A stretch of DNA of 52,336 nucleotides from Chromera velia (Eukaryota > Sar > Chromeraceae), in the NCBI GenBank assembly GCA_018398765.1, contig JAHBMJ010002422.1, positions 48,161 through 100,496 of the forward strand, in the 5' to 3' direction. Both the position numbers and the translations under genes were made by a program. The notes beneath the pieces were generated by a model that saw only the letters and a list, made by a program, of their open reading frames with translations, did no database searches and was not told the DNA's origin. Position 1 is the stretch's first letter, and each line of letters starts with the position of its first letter. Positions 21,164 to 32,400 of the stretch are shown one piece after another.

Positions 21164-22831
21164 ATGCATGTGCGTGTCTCTTCCTTTGCCTGCTCCTGCA
21201 GGGAGTTTGAGGAGGGGGATTTCGTGACCGAGTTTGTGGGCCCTCGAGGTGACCGAGATGCCGCCATGAGGCAGAAGAAGTCGGGCCTCCACTCCCACAT
21301 CGTCGCGCTCCTCAAGAACACTCTCTGCCTTATGGGCTTCGTCAGTCAATGCATTTATTTTCATTTAAAAAAAAATTCTGCATGAAAATAAATGCATATT
21401 CATCGCCCTCCTCAAGAACACGCACTATCTCATGTGCTTCGGCAGTCAAAAGGAAAAGGCCGCATGGCTTCCTTGTAAAGAAGGAGGATGGTTTCGTATA
21501 AGCCGGCTGTGCTCGCTCTCTTCAGAATGCATCAAAGCCCACGTGCAGGATGGATAATTTCTCCTAGTGAGTGCACTCGCAAGGGATTCGATCATGCCAC
21601 TTTGGAAAAAAGAAATGCGCCTCCCTGTGTGTGCTTAGGTTATCGCTCTGTCGGTGTCAAATTGTGGCCCTCAACATGGACCTGATCTTATCTGCCTGCA
21701 GAAACACGTTGTCCCTGGTCTTGGGGGCGCGCATTTCGCGAACGACGGCCACATCTCTGTGAACGGGAAGCCCCCCCGTGGGGTCAACGCGATGCTCTAC
21801 TGGCACTTCGACAAGGACTTGGTCAGTCTCTTTTCTTCTGTATGAAAGTAAATGCATTCAGCGCGATGCCCTACTGGCACTTCGACAAGGACTCGATTTT
21901 TTGTCTGTCTGTCTGCATGCCCAATGAATGTGGCTGTAGGGGGAAAGAGAGGAGTCGGGCTCCGTGATAGCATGAGAACTGCATGGAATGCGTACGTTCT
22001 TTTGGTTGCTGCATGTGTCTCGACCCATCAATCAATTCTTTTTTGGGTACGCTACTTGATGGTTGGATTGGCTATTGGTATAATGTTAGGCGGACTGCGG
22101 CACGGGAAAGGAGAGAAGAGGAGAGGGGTCGGTCATGGAGGTAGTTCTCACGCACGTACGCATACCTTCATCTTCCTCGAGGCTTCGTCTCCTTTCCTTT
22201 ATTCCGTTGAGGCTGCTGCATGGGAAGGGGTGGAAAGGGGGGAGGAAGAGAAATTTGCTGTAACGTCATCTCTCTTGGGATTTTTAGATGGAGCTGGCGC
22301 AGAAACAACGAAACAGATGACCCTACTTTCTTGCCTGCCACCTCTACGAAAATCCTCTCTACCCCATTTCTCGTCTGTCCCTGAGAAAGGCAAGGCACTA
22401 AGAGAGAGCGTCTACATATATGCCTTCATCGCTCTGTCCACTTTCCTTCCTTCCTTCCTTCCTTCGTTCCTTCCTTCCGACATTCATTCCTGCAGGCGGA
22501 CACGCGGGTGTTCCTGAAGGCCACCAAGAGGATCGAACCAGGGCAGGAGATCTTCACCTCGTCAGTCTTTCTTTCTTTCTTTCTTTGTTTCTTTCTTCCT
22601 TCCTTCCTTTCTTTCTTTCTTTCTTTCTTTCTTCCTTTCTTTCTTTCTTCCTTTCTTCCTTCTTTCCTTTCTTTCTTTCTTTCCCTCTCTCTCTCACACA
22701 CACACACACCCTTGCAATCGAACCCCTCGTGCTTCATACAAGTTTCTCTGAATTCCTTTCCTTTTTTCTCGCTCCCTCCCCTTCCCTTCACTCGGTCTGC
22801 ATGCAGGTACGGGGAGACCTACTGGAAGTGA
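19486..22831 (+). CDS. SET-domain protein (probable lysine methyltransferase), about 257 aa or fused to AP2 gene
   Basis: Exons 19486-19771 (start uncertain), 20298-20436, 21202-21340, 21702-21821, 22496-22560 and 22807-22831 join in phase to 258 codons. The joined protein gives a compact SET domain that ends the chain: KEFEEGDFVTEFVG, LHSHIVALLKNTLCLMGF, HFANDGHISVNGK with GVNAMLYWHF, VFLKATKRIEPGQEIF and the terminal SYGETYWK. SET enzymes transfer methyl from S-adenosylmethionine to lysine. The usual NHxC motif appears here as FANDG, but the catalytic-site YGE and the GQEIFTSYG knot strand are present. Introns begin GTCAGTC in four of five cases. The N-terminus (MDGWMDGCGRRDS) is translated from a GGAT repeat and is doubtful; the first sound exon, 19695-19771, joins the AP2 exon in phase. 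Confidence 0.72.
21298..21450 (+). repeat. Exon-edge duplication around a 15-bp palindrome, SET intron 3
   Basis: The last 43 bases of the SET exon plus its donor (21298-21349) recur, diverged, at 21401-21450 inside the following intron. Between them lies a perfect inverted pair: TGCATTTATTTTCAT (21350-21364) and ATGAAAATAAATGCA (21381-21395). The second copy has lost the GT of the donor (GGCAGTC). Confidence 0.8.
21787..21895 (+). repeat. Exon-edge duplication with TATGAAAGTAAATGCATTCAG insert, SET intron 4
   Basis: The final 35 bases of the exon (21787-21821) recur at 21861-21895 with about three changes. The 39-base insert between them contains the donor and TATGAAAGTAAATGCATTCA, a word shared with the array at 46714-46795. 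Confidence 0.85.
22562..22703. repeat. (TTTC)n/(TTCC)n intronic tract
   Basis: A long pyrimidine-only microsatellite fills the start of the last SET intron, directly after the GTCAGTC donor. A similar tract precedes the acceptor of the previous exon near 22440-22480. Confidence 0.9.
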
Positions 22832-22854
22832 AGTGAGGTGACCTCTCGATCGAC

Positions 22855-22883
22855 CGCCCCTCTCTGGTGCATGGAGAGGGGCG
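22855..22883 (+). terminator. Perfect 10-bp GC-rich hairpin after the SET stop
   Basis: CGCCCCTCTC (22855-22864) pairs perfectly with GAGAGGGGCG (22874-22883) across a 9-base loop, starting 24 bases after the stop codon. A role in 3' end formation or mRNA stability is inferred from position only. Confidence 0.4.
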
Positions 22884-24720
22884 CTTCGATTCACGGACCG
22901 AGCGCTCTCTCTCTCTTTCTCTCTGTCTGTCTCTCTCTCCCAGCCTGTGGCCAATATGATGGCAACGACGTGTGTCGAAATCCCTTCTGGTTCTTTTCGA
23001 ATAGCCTGACAGTGTTATCTTTTCCCTGTTTTTCTCACAAGGAGGCATTTCCTTGCAGGTCCTTATACCTGTGAGCTTTCACACACACGCACGCACTCGC
23101 ATCCACACACAACACTCACACACACATACAGACACACACACACATACACACACACACACACACACACATACACGCACACGCATTCTTTCCATCTGGGCGG
23201 GCGGTCACAAGAAGAAATCCAACCAGAAGAGAGGGTTTTCTGCTGATTCGGAACGATAAAGGGAACCCCAGAAAAAAAGGGGGGGGGGGAACCCCAGAAA
23301 AAGAAAGAGGCGATGGCTGAATGCGAACCCTAGAGTGAAGGACCCTAAACGAAAGGAAATGAAGAGAAACGAACCCGTCGAGATGGAAAGAATGTGGAAG
23401 TGCACAAGCGAAAGCCTGCACTGGGCAGAGAAGGGCCGCAGAGTACGCTTAAGGCCTGGAGCTCTGGTACTCTTCAACTGAGAGCGCGCCACAAGAAAAG
23501 AAGAAAAGAGAATAGAATGACGATATTCTCTCTCTCTCTCTCCCTCTCTCTCTCTCTCCCTTCTCTCTGTCTCTTCTTTTGTTGTCAAGCTGCATGCATG
23601 ATCAGCTTCACATGGGCGACCGGCCCTGGCCTTGTTCTCCAGATGACGTGTGCCTTGCACGCAGGAAATCAATCGACCCTTTCTACATCGACTGATCAGA
23701 TGGGAAGGGGGTGCATGTCGCATGCATGTATTTAAGGAGGAGTTTGGGGCCGGGTTTCTCTATGGCATCGCTGTCCTGGAAGAAGAGCTTCAGAGAAGAC
23801 TTCTTCCTCCTCGGTGGTTGGAGTGAAGGCGGTGTTGCAAAAAGAGGAAGTAACCAATTTTGAGATGCGTGATAATGCATGGTGAGTGAGTGAATGAGAA
23901 CAAATGAAACAAAGCTTCTCTTCCAAATAGTGATAGACTATAGCCTATAGGTGATAGACCAAAGGGTCCTTGCGTAGCCCGGGCCGGCACTGATTGTGCA
24001 CCAAATGCATGGTAGACTGGGAAGTCTCACTGTCTGACATGCCTGCCTATACCCGTTTTAAAATCTCTATCCCACACTAGATCCCGCATCATCATCACTT
24101 CTCAACTGTGTCAACTGAGATTCAACCTAGGATTCAACTTAGCTGAACTTAGAAATTTTATTATGGGTTATAATTTTGAATTACTAATTTACTCTACAAT
24201 TTACTATTGAGACATCATACTCCACCTAGTAGTGGGTTAGCATAGCATAGAAACATAGTATAGTGTTGATGTTCTGGGTTTTGCCCGCGGTCCACTGCCG
24301 GAGGTCGGCTTACATGGAATTCCTAAGAATTTCAGTGGACACCAACCATACTGGATAAATTCCTCAAAAATTTAGAGATGAGATATGAATTCTAAAATAA
24401 ATTCTAAACCATTTTTCAAGTTAAACAAGTATATTTCAAAAATTGATTCCTTAACTTAAGAAAAATGGGTCGGACTACAAATCTGGAAATCTAACTGGAA
24501 ATGATAACAATATGATTTCAAGTAACATTTTATTAAATATTATATTGATAAATCTATCATTTGCAAAAACTTCTTTTTTTAAAGAAAGCAACAAACATAT
24601 CAGGCTTTTAGATGTACGTTACTTATGTGTGTTTTTTATTTTTTGCAGATGTTTGCAGATATAAACTCAATTAATTAGCAGGTTCTACAACATTTTGCTG
24701 CTCAGGCTGCACTAACTGTT
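22884..24720. other. Gene-free spacer: microsatellites, then AT-rich island
   Basis: From 22884 to about 23900 there are TC, CA (23080-23175) and A/G-rich repeats, including a duplicated GGGAACCCCAGAAAAA unit near 23260-23305. No exon with protein-like composition joins in phase. From about 23900 to 24720 the sequence becomes strongly AT-rich up to the stop of the EF-hand gene, with one GC-richer core near 24268-24312. Confidence 0.7.
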
Positions 24721-26637
24721 TCAATAGAGCGGAAGATACTCGGGAGGGAAGGGCCACCTGTCAGGAGAGAATGTTCCCGTACCTGGAGTTGTCATCCCCC
24801 CCCTCATGTGCAGTTTCTCCAGTTTGTCCCGACTCGGAGAGAGGAATGCAGAGGAAGGACGGGGACGCAAAGCTGCCTGTGACCCGCTGGCCCCTGTGGT
24901 CGGTCCCCTCTTCTTCATGGCCACCTGCAGCCACGAGGCTTTGTTCCTTGCTTGGAAGGGAACGCCTTCTTCTGCTTGTCGGAGTGCGGCAAAAGCCACC
25001 TGAGGGCTGTTGTTTGCGAGTTCTGTGTCAGTCTGGTCGCTCTGGGGATGGAAGAGGTCCATGTGGTGGATCGAGGCGCACTTCTGAAGAGGTCAGATAC
25101 AACCAAAGGGGAAAAGGGGGATGAGAGTCGAAAGAAATGGGACAGAAGAGAAATTCGACCGCAAAGAAAAGAGCAACCAAATCGATGCCGCCGCAGACCT
25201 TCAACAGAGGGACTCTTGACGGAATCAATGGAACGCGTACGCAAAGCTTGAAAAGATTTTGACTTATGTCGTGATTGAACAGACAGCAAGAGGCACTGAG
25301 TAAACATCGCATGGCTAAATCCCAAAGACATGCCTGAGTGTCCCGCCTTCTCCCTCTCAGTTGGATTGACTGATCGATCGAGAAACAAACTGACTGACTC
25401 CAGAGGCACATCCCGCACGGTTGGAGGCTCGCTGCTTCATACAGCTCATTCCTTCTCTGCAGGCAGGGACTCAACGAATTCAATACCGTCTGTCAAGGTA
25501 CAACAGCGCATATTCTTTCATTCTATTCTGCATTTCACATTCTGTTCTGATCTGGAGAGCATTTGTTTCCATAAGAAATTCTTGCTTGAGTCATTCAATG
25601 AGTCAATCAGTCTGTCCATCTGTCACAACGCATGCTGCAGCTCACAACCCAAACAAAGGGGTAAGCTGACCAACCCGAGTGCAGGTGATCCCCTCGTGAC
25701 TTTCCCTGTGTGTCCCCTCTGCGTCATGGCCCACTCGAAGTCTCTTGGCGTCACTCGGGTCGGGGTCATCTCGGCCTTCCCCGGCACGGTCCCGGACAGT
25801 CGTCGGACGGCACCAGAGATTTCCGAAACCTCCACCTCGGCAAGGAGACCCATCGCCAACGCGAGACCTTCTGCACAGACAGAGGAGACCAGGAAATTGA
25901 ACTAAAATTCCTTTCTGTACCACTGCATGATGCAAATTACATCTATGCTTGTCACATGATACGGCCAACATATTGGATCACCCTACCTCTCTGCACCCTC
26001 AAGAAAAAGGAAGGATTGATTTGAGCTACGGACCAACGAGGGTTCTCACCTCTTTCTTTTGGATTCTTTCTGAGACTTGTTGCTTCCTTTCAATAAGTGC
26101 CGCGCTCAAGCAAACACGAAGTCACGCAGCTGCTCTCCAGAATCAGATTGTCATTGTGGCTAGAGCTTACCTGGAGTAAGGCAGCCTTCGTGGCGTGCGT
26201 CAAGGAACCTGAAGGCGCTCGGGAGGTCCAGCTGAGAGAGTTTCAGTTCCACCTTCCGCCTCTCAAACTCTTTCTCAGCAGCTGCACACAGAAGAAGAAA
26301 AAACAAAAGAAGGAACGGATCAACATGTTTTTAAATACAGGGAAATGGAACACACCTGCAAAGAAGGAAAAAAAAAACCTTCTCGTTCTCTCCCTCTCTC
26401 TCTTCTCAAACATAACCAGTCATACCCCCACACGTTCGAGCTGACGCACGCACTGACCGAGCGATGTCTGCAGAATGGAGAGAACGACCTGTTTGGTGCC
26501 CTCCAGAGGGGCCCCTCTGTGATGAAGTCGCCAAGCAGGCTCACAGCTGATCAGCCTTTTCCACTCTCTTCGAAATTTGGCCTCCTGGATGAGTATTGAT
26601 GACGAGAAAGAGCATGTTGATGATCGAGCTCGTGCAG

Positions 26638-26679
<42 letters not shown>

Positions 26680-28602
26680 AGAGCGAGCGAACAAGCAAAA
26701 GAGCCTGAACAGTCAAAGTCGCTGTTCGTAAAGACTGAAAGACAGTAAGTCCACGGACTGTCCCCTGACCACCTTATGCTTTTTCCTGACTTCCTTGCAC
26801 GCCTGTCCAAGGCTGATTGATCTCTACCCGACTATCTTGAAGATCAACGACCAGACCTAGTGACTGGCACGTTCGCCAGGTCGATGCATGGAATCTGGCG
26901 TGAAACCAGAATGACCTAAACGCAAGATAAATCGGCCAAAAATTCCGCGAATCACGGCCCAAATACATACCGGCGGAGAATAGAAAAGAAAGTCACTGAG
27001 AAGAGATGAGAAAAAAAGAGAAGATACCTACGCACCCTGGGAAGCACATGAGACGCGAACCTGCACACAGACGGATAGAGGGGTGGAGAAAGAAGCATGA
27101 ATGAATGAGTCACATTTCATTCATTGACGACTGACAAACACCAAGGGCGCACGCATACACGAGTCCGACACCATAACGGAGAGCTTCGGCCGGTCCCAGA
27201 CTATACTATTTGATTTCCTTCTATTCAATCAAAGATAGACGTATATCCTGCCACTCTTCCTGAGTCCTACGCATCTGCTGCCTTGCGGTCCTCTGCACAC
27301 GCCAGCCCTCACTCACTCACCCACCCATTCACTCACTGACTCGTCTTCTCTCATCACGCCGTCTCCGTCTCTGTCCCATGCCGAGAGCACAAGCGAGGCC
27401 TCCTCGAAGGAAGTCATGGGGTTCCCTTTGCGGAGAAACACCAGAAGATCCGACGCTGCACCCATCCAAACCAAGCCAACATGCAGTGGATCGATCAAAC
27501 ATTTGACGTTCATGGGTCCGGACTGGAGATTTCGTCCCGAAATGCCACTTCATTTAATTCAAATCAACTTTGGTACTCGACTCTCTGGAAGGAGAAGCAA
27601 AGCCGCAAGCAAGCTGGTGCAAAAAGACCCAAACCGGAGAAGCTTTCAAATCAGCGAGACCCCAACTCTTTTCATGTACAGGTTCCCGCTCGCGTTATTG
27701 CTCACACGCTCCCACACAGCTCATTAATTGCAATTGTTCCGGTAGCCCCCCACTAACCCACCCACCGTCGATGTATCCCTTCCTGCCCCTGTCGAGGAAT
27801 TCAAAGAGGACCCGAGGGTCGAACACCTCATTTCTGTTCAGAGAGAGGTGCTTTCTCAGGTTCTCCAACTGCAAGCGTGCAACCGAATATGTGCATTCCA
27901 ATTCACATTCATAGGGTCAGTTAGGATGAATCTAAACTCTTTCATCCCATCGCCACTGGACTGCTTTCATGGCTGATTTGGGTCATCAATTCCATTCATG
28001 CCTGCTTAAGAGAAGACAGGAGGAGAATGTGTGCCAAGAAATGGAGAAGAGAATATATCAGAACCAATTTGGACACGATGACACAACCAAAGCAGCGAAT
28101 TTAAGACGAGCAAGAACTTCAGCGGTTCATCATTCAGCCAGAGTATCATTCACTGCGTGTGAACATATATATATATCTGTATAGAGCAGACGCCCGGTCT
28201 CTTCCTATGCACAACACCTGTCAGCTAGCTTTCATGCCTTTTAACCTCCCTCACTACCTTCTTTCCCCAGCTCGCTCTCTCAACTTGGCTGTTTTTCTCT
28301 GTACGCACATTTCTGAATGTGGGTCTTTCTGCATGACGGTTTCATTCACAGGGTGTATACACCCATCCTTCCCTCTATCAGTCCCCCCTCTCTTTCTTCC
28401 TTGACTTCCTAATAATCTGCCTTACTGCAGCCTCTCCTCCATATGACAGGATTGCTTGGCGTCCATGAGTCTTCTTGATGGCATACACATGCATTTCAAA
28501 GCACGTACACACGCATGCAATACAAATGCGCACCTCGTTTTGATTGTCTGCCAGGAAGCCGATCAGGCAGAGAAGCTCCACCTTCTCGCTCAGCTCCAGC
28601 AT
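24721..28602 (-). CDS. EF-hand calcium-binding protein, ten exons, about 398 aa
   Basis: Exons 28534-28602, 27766-27868, 27341-27455, 27036-27060, 26458-26584, 26171-26281, 25671-25870, 25399-25456, 25221-25246 and 24721-25083 join in phase to 399 codons. The N-terminus (MLELSEKVELLCLIGFLADN) leads into EF-hand 1, degenerate (FEFLDRGRKGYIDASDLLVF). EF-hand 2 is canonical: DRDGDGVMREDE, Asp at loop positions 1, 3 and 5, Gly at 6 and Glu at 12. A 25-base micro-exon then supplies FASHVLPR. A linker and a third, degenerate hand follow (AFRFLDARHEGCLTPEG), then a helical region (GLLAEVEVSEISGAVRRL). The C-terminal ~120 residues are Pro/Ser-rich and end FPPEYLPLY. Only EF2 looks able to bind Ca2+ by the classical rule. 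Paired-hand proteins of this kind are often cytoskeletal or flagellar in protists; that role is inference. The 26-base exon is the weakest part of the model. Confidence 0.72.
26640..26675. repeat. (CA)n microsatellite in an EF-hand gene intron
   Basis: About 18 CA units lie just upstream (in gene direction) of the exon at 26458-26584. Confidence 0.9.
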
Positions 28603-29432
28603 CGCTTCTCCCCCGCCTTCACGTTTTCTTGGGAGCACAGATCGCTCAGATTCTCTCAACCGTTGACGAGAAGGTGAATTTCTATATATGTGCGTCTATT
28701 TACATGCAGGTCTTCGTCTCAGTGAGGGAAATGCTCTCAAAGCGACCAGACCAGGCTACACAGGATCAAGGCCGACTCTGCTTTTGTTACAATGATAGCG
28801 TCTGGGCCTTGCAGTCACCGCACTTGTACAGATACGTCTTCATAGACCTGCATGCAAAAGAGATGGCTGCATGAAGTATAAAGCATGCCTTGCATGATCA
28901 CATGCATGCAGTGCATGATCCATGCATGCAGGAAATCCGAGAGAATGCGCTCGTGCGCGCACGACGAAACGGCCGAAAAAGTCACAAAATGCTGTTCAAC
29001 ACTGAAGTGTTGCGCGCGCTTGCAACACTCAATCATGCATGCAAGTGTTGCAAAAATACATGCATACAAACTGTACATGGATATGCGTACATATATATGT
29101 GAAGTTCAATGTGAACTCCACTGCGTCATAGTATGGCCGCTACACATTCAATGTAGCATCGAAAGTGACGGAATCTACAAGTCTGGCAGCGCAGGTGATT
29201 GACAAAGCTCGTCGAAACCTCGATCAACCAATTCACCATTCCATTGTTCTGAGTCTGCATGCATTCACGCAACAGCCTAGCTCATTGCCCTTCTTTTTCG
29301 TTTACATTCACCACCCCAGCCCTCTGAAGACGTGTTTCTGCCTTTCGACAGAGCTTCAACTTTGTCCTTTCACCTTTTCTCTTTCACTTGTCCCGGCGTA
29401 GACGGGTGAGAGAGCCTCATCGGGTCAAGCCA
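28603..29432. promoter_or_regulatory. Divergent intergenic region with ATGCATGCA words
   Basis: Between the 5' ends of the EF-hand gene and the membrane-protein gene. CATGCATGCAGTGCATGATC and CATGCATGCAGG at about 28901-28932, and CATGCATGCAAGTGTTG near 29034, resemble the palindromes of the other divergent spacers. GTGTTGC/GCAACAC words form an imperfect inverted pair near 29008-29050. No coding exon was accepted. Confidence 0.4.
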
Positions 29433-32400
29433 ATGCCACCGTCCAAGAACAAGGGAAGCGAGGGATGCTGTGCAAGCAGGTCCGTCGAGAGCAGACAGAG
29501 AGCCAACAAGCAAGCCAATCCATCAATAGAAAGCTTTGTACCCCCCCTGTCGAGCTTCTCTTCTCTACCGTATGCAGGTTGCAGGCGTTCTTCCTGAACT
29601 GGAACCACGCACGCCATGCTTGGAAGCTCTCGTACTACTACAAACTGTCAGTCAGCCTGCTGGTCATTCCTGTCCTTTTGAATAAGCTTTCATTTCCACG
29701 GCATCTCCATCTGCTTTCATGGAAAGCCAACACAGACTGAGGGTATTGAAGTATTTACTTTTCGATTACTGCAGCCTGATGGTGTTCAACATCATTTGGG
29801 TGTTCATCTCTATCACGCTGTACTTCCTGGGGACTTACAGAGGATGCTCGTCTCCAGATAGCTGTGGAATCTTTCAGGATCACAAGTCAGTCAATGAGTG
29901 TCTTTCACTAACTAAGTCAATCAGTCAGTGTGGCAGCCAACCCATGGGGAGGTGAGCCAGTAAAACAAGCCAAAAGTTGGGCAGTCAAAAACGACGAACA
30001 GAAGTCTTGTCCTTTGGAATCATGACATTCACTTTGCGTCTCTCTCTGTCTGCGTGCTGTCGTCCTTCACTATGCCCACATCTTCGAGAGTTTTTCGCCA
30101 GTTTCCCCCTGGTCCTGTGCTGCCAGCTTTCCGACAAAAGAAAGAAAGGGAGGGCGTGAACATTTCTTTCCCTCTGCAGATGCGCAGGACGATCCTTCCG
30201 CATGATCTCCTGGGTCTCCTTTGGAGTCGCGATGCTGCACGTCCTGCAGGCGGGATTGACGGCTTCCCTCTACGTGTCAGCTCTTCCTGTGTCTCTCTGT
30301 GTCTTAATTGTCTGACTGCGTTTCTTTCTGTCCGTTTCTCTATTTGTCCCTCCCCTCCGTCTCTCTTTTGCTCTCTCTCCTTCTTCCTAGCAAAGCAGAC
30401 AATGATGGTGAAAAAGAGGCAATGCAGAAAGAAAGCAGCACACATGCATCTCTTGATGTGTGGCCGGCCACTCTCCTCTTGGCTTCTATACTCAATGTCT
30501 GCAGAATTATTTGGCGCTTCTCCAACTACACCCATGAACAGTTCCAACAAAAGAGTAAGTCCCAAAAGGGAACGGAAAAGAAGGGGAGTGTGTGTGAAGT
30601 GCCGCATAATCTCTCGCTTCATCTTGTGCCCTGTGTGTAAATCAAGACTAGCAGCCCCCCTGCTGGCCGTGTACAACCGCTTGTCCAATATCTCTAAAAA
30701 CAGCGGCGGCGTGAGCATGAGATGATTCGCATCGGAAGAGGAAGAGGGTGAATTTCAGATCAGAAATGGAGGAGGCGCGAGAGCGGACACACGCGTCATG
30801 TTGTGCCACATTTCTTCGAGCTCGTTCGCTTTCGTCATTGTTTTGCTGGGTCGCACTGCAATTGCTTCTTTTCTTTCCCTCTCTCTCTCCCTCTTTCCAA
30901 TGCTCTTTCTGTACATATGTATGCACCTATATGTATCTTTGTGCCCATGCACGTTCGCTCTTGTGCATCTACGTACCAATTTGTGTGCGTATGCAGGCCG
31001 ATGGTTCTACATCATGGGGTGGTGCATGAAGGTCTTCCCTTGGTGGCACCGGATTCTCCACATTCTTCACTTCCTTGCCATCGTCACCTTCATGACCTTT
31101 CTCGTCGGCTTGGGACTGTTAGTCAGACTGCATGGGCTTCTGTCTCTCTGTAAGGCTGCTTCCCTGTTGTCAGGCTCTTTGCCATCTGTCTCTCTGCCGC
31201 CTTTCTTTCTTGCTCTTTCTCTCTCTAATACATCCTAGCGTCCACCCTGTCTGTCTGCCTAGGTGCCCTCACTCTCGTTGCCTTCTTCTGCCCTCCCTGC
31301 TGGTCCCGCCTGCTCCAAGCCGAAACATGCTGTCCTATGCTTCTCTCTTTGAATTACATGAAGCAATATGCATGCATATGTGACCGAAATTGCAGCTGCG
31401 CGACCCTGTGCGAGGGCATCGAGTGCAAAGCCATCGGGAGGTGCAAATACTACTTCGCCGTCTGCTCGGGAGAACCTGCATGCGAGGACATCGCGGCCAG
31501 TGCCACAAACGCCTTCTACGACTGCGGATCGGACTGGAACCCCGCGTTTGAGACGGTGGCAGATTCAGACGTCAGTCAGTAGTTTATGCAACTGTTCGTC
31601 TGATTGGATATGTTTGCTTCATTGGATATGATGAGGCACAAATTCTCGCACTTCTTGGTCTACTTTTGAGACCGTGCCTCCTCTTTGTTTTTCTCGGGAG
31701 GGTTGATGCAGAGAAGACAGAGAAGAAGTGAGTCAGTTTTTCAAGTTTGAGATCAAAAAGAGAGCGTCTCTCACGGCTGAGTGAGACGTTCTTGGCGAGG
31801 TGTAGAGCGCTTTACTTGAGGCTAACAACAAAAACGTTATGTTTCTGAGGAAACTTGGCAAGTGATGTGTTCCTGCGACCTTCGTTTTCCCGTCTCTTCT
31901 GCAGGTCTGTACTTTGTGCGGCACCGTCGCTGCAGCCAGACGCCGAATGAGTCTCTCTGTGCCGGACACTGAAGGAGCATCTTCAAGGACGGAGGCGGAC
32001 CTCGACTTTTCTGATTTTCTCATAAAGTCTCTCAAACTCTTTCGGTGGTCCTCTGGAGGCGATTGGAGACTTCAAAAGGGTCCGAGGAGAATGTCAGATT
32101 TTCTTTTGAAGAATGAAACCGAAAGGGAAAAAGAAAGGGGGTGGAGGGAGGCGGAGTGGGGAGGGGGGGGGAAGATGCAAGTCTGGATCGAGGAGCCGGA
32201 ACCTGAACCAGAAGAGGGAGGGGATGTGTGGAGTCGAGTGTTGCAGGACACAACAGACAACACAACTACAACCACAACGGTGGCAGTGGAAGAAGATACT
32301 GGAAGGACGAGAGTGATGAGGAGCGCGTTTTATAGGTCAGAAGACAGGCAGACGTGAATGTGTGTGTGTGTGTGTGTGTGTGTGTGCTTTGTTTCCATCT

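Noticed and set aside
23205..23723. 172-residue minus-strand frame
   Set aside because: No recognisable motif, dominated by translated A/G and TC repeats, and no phase-compatible neighbouring exons.
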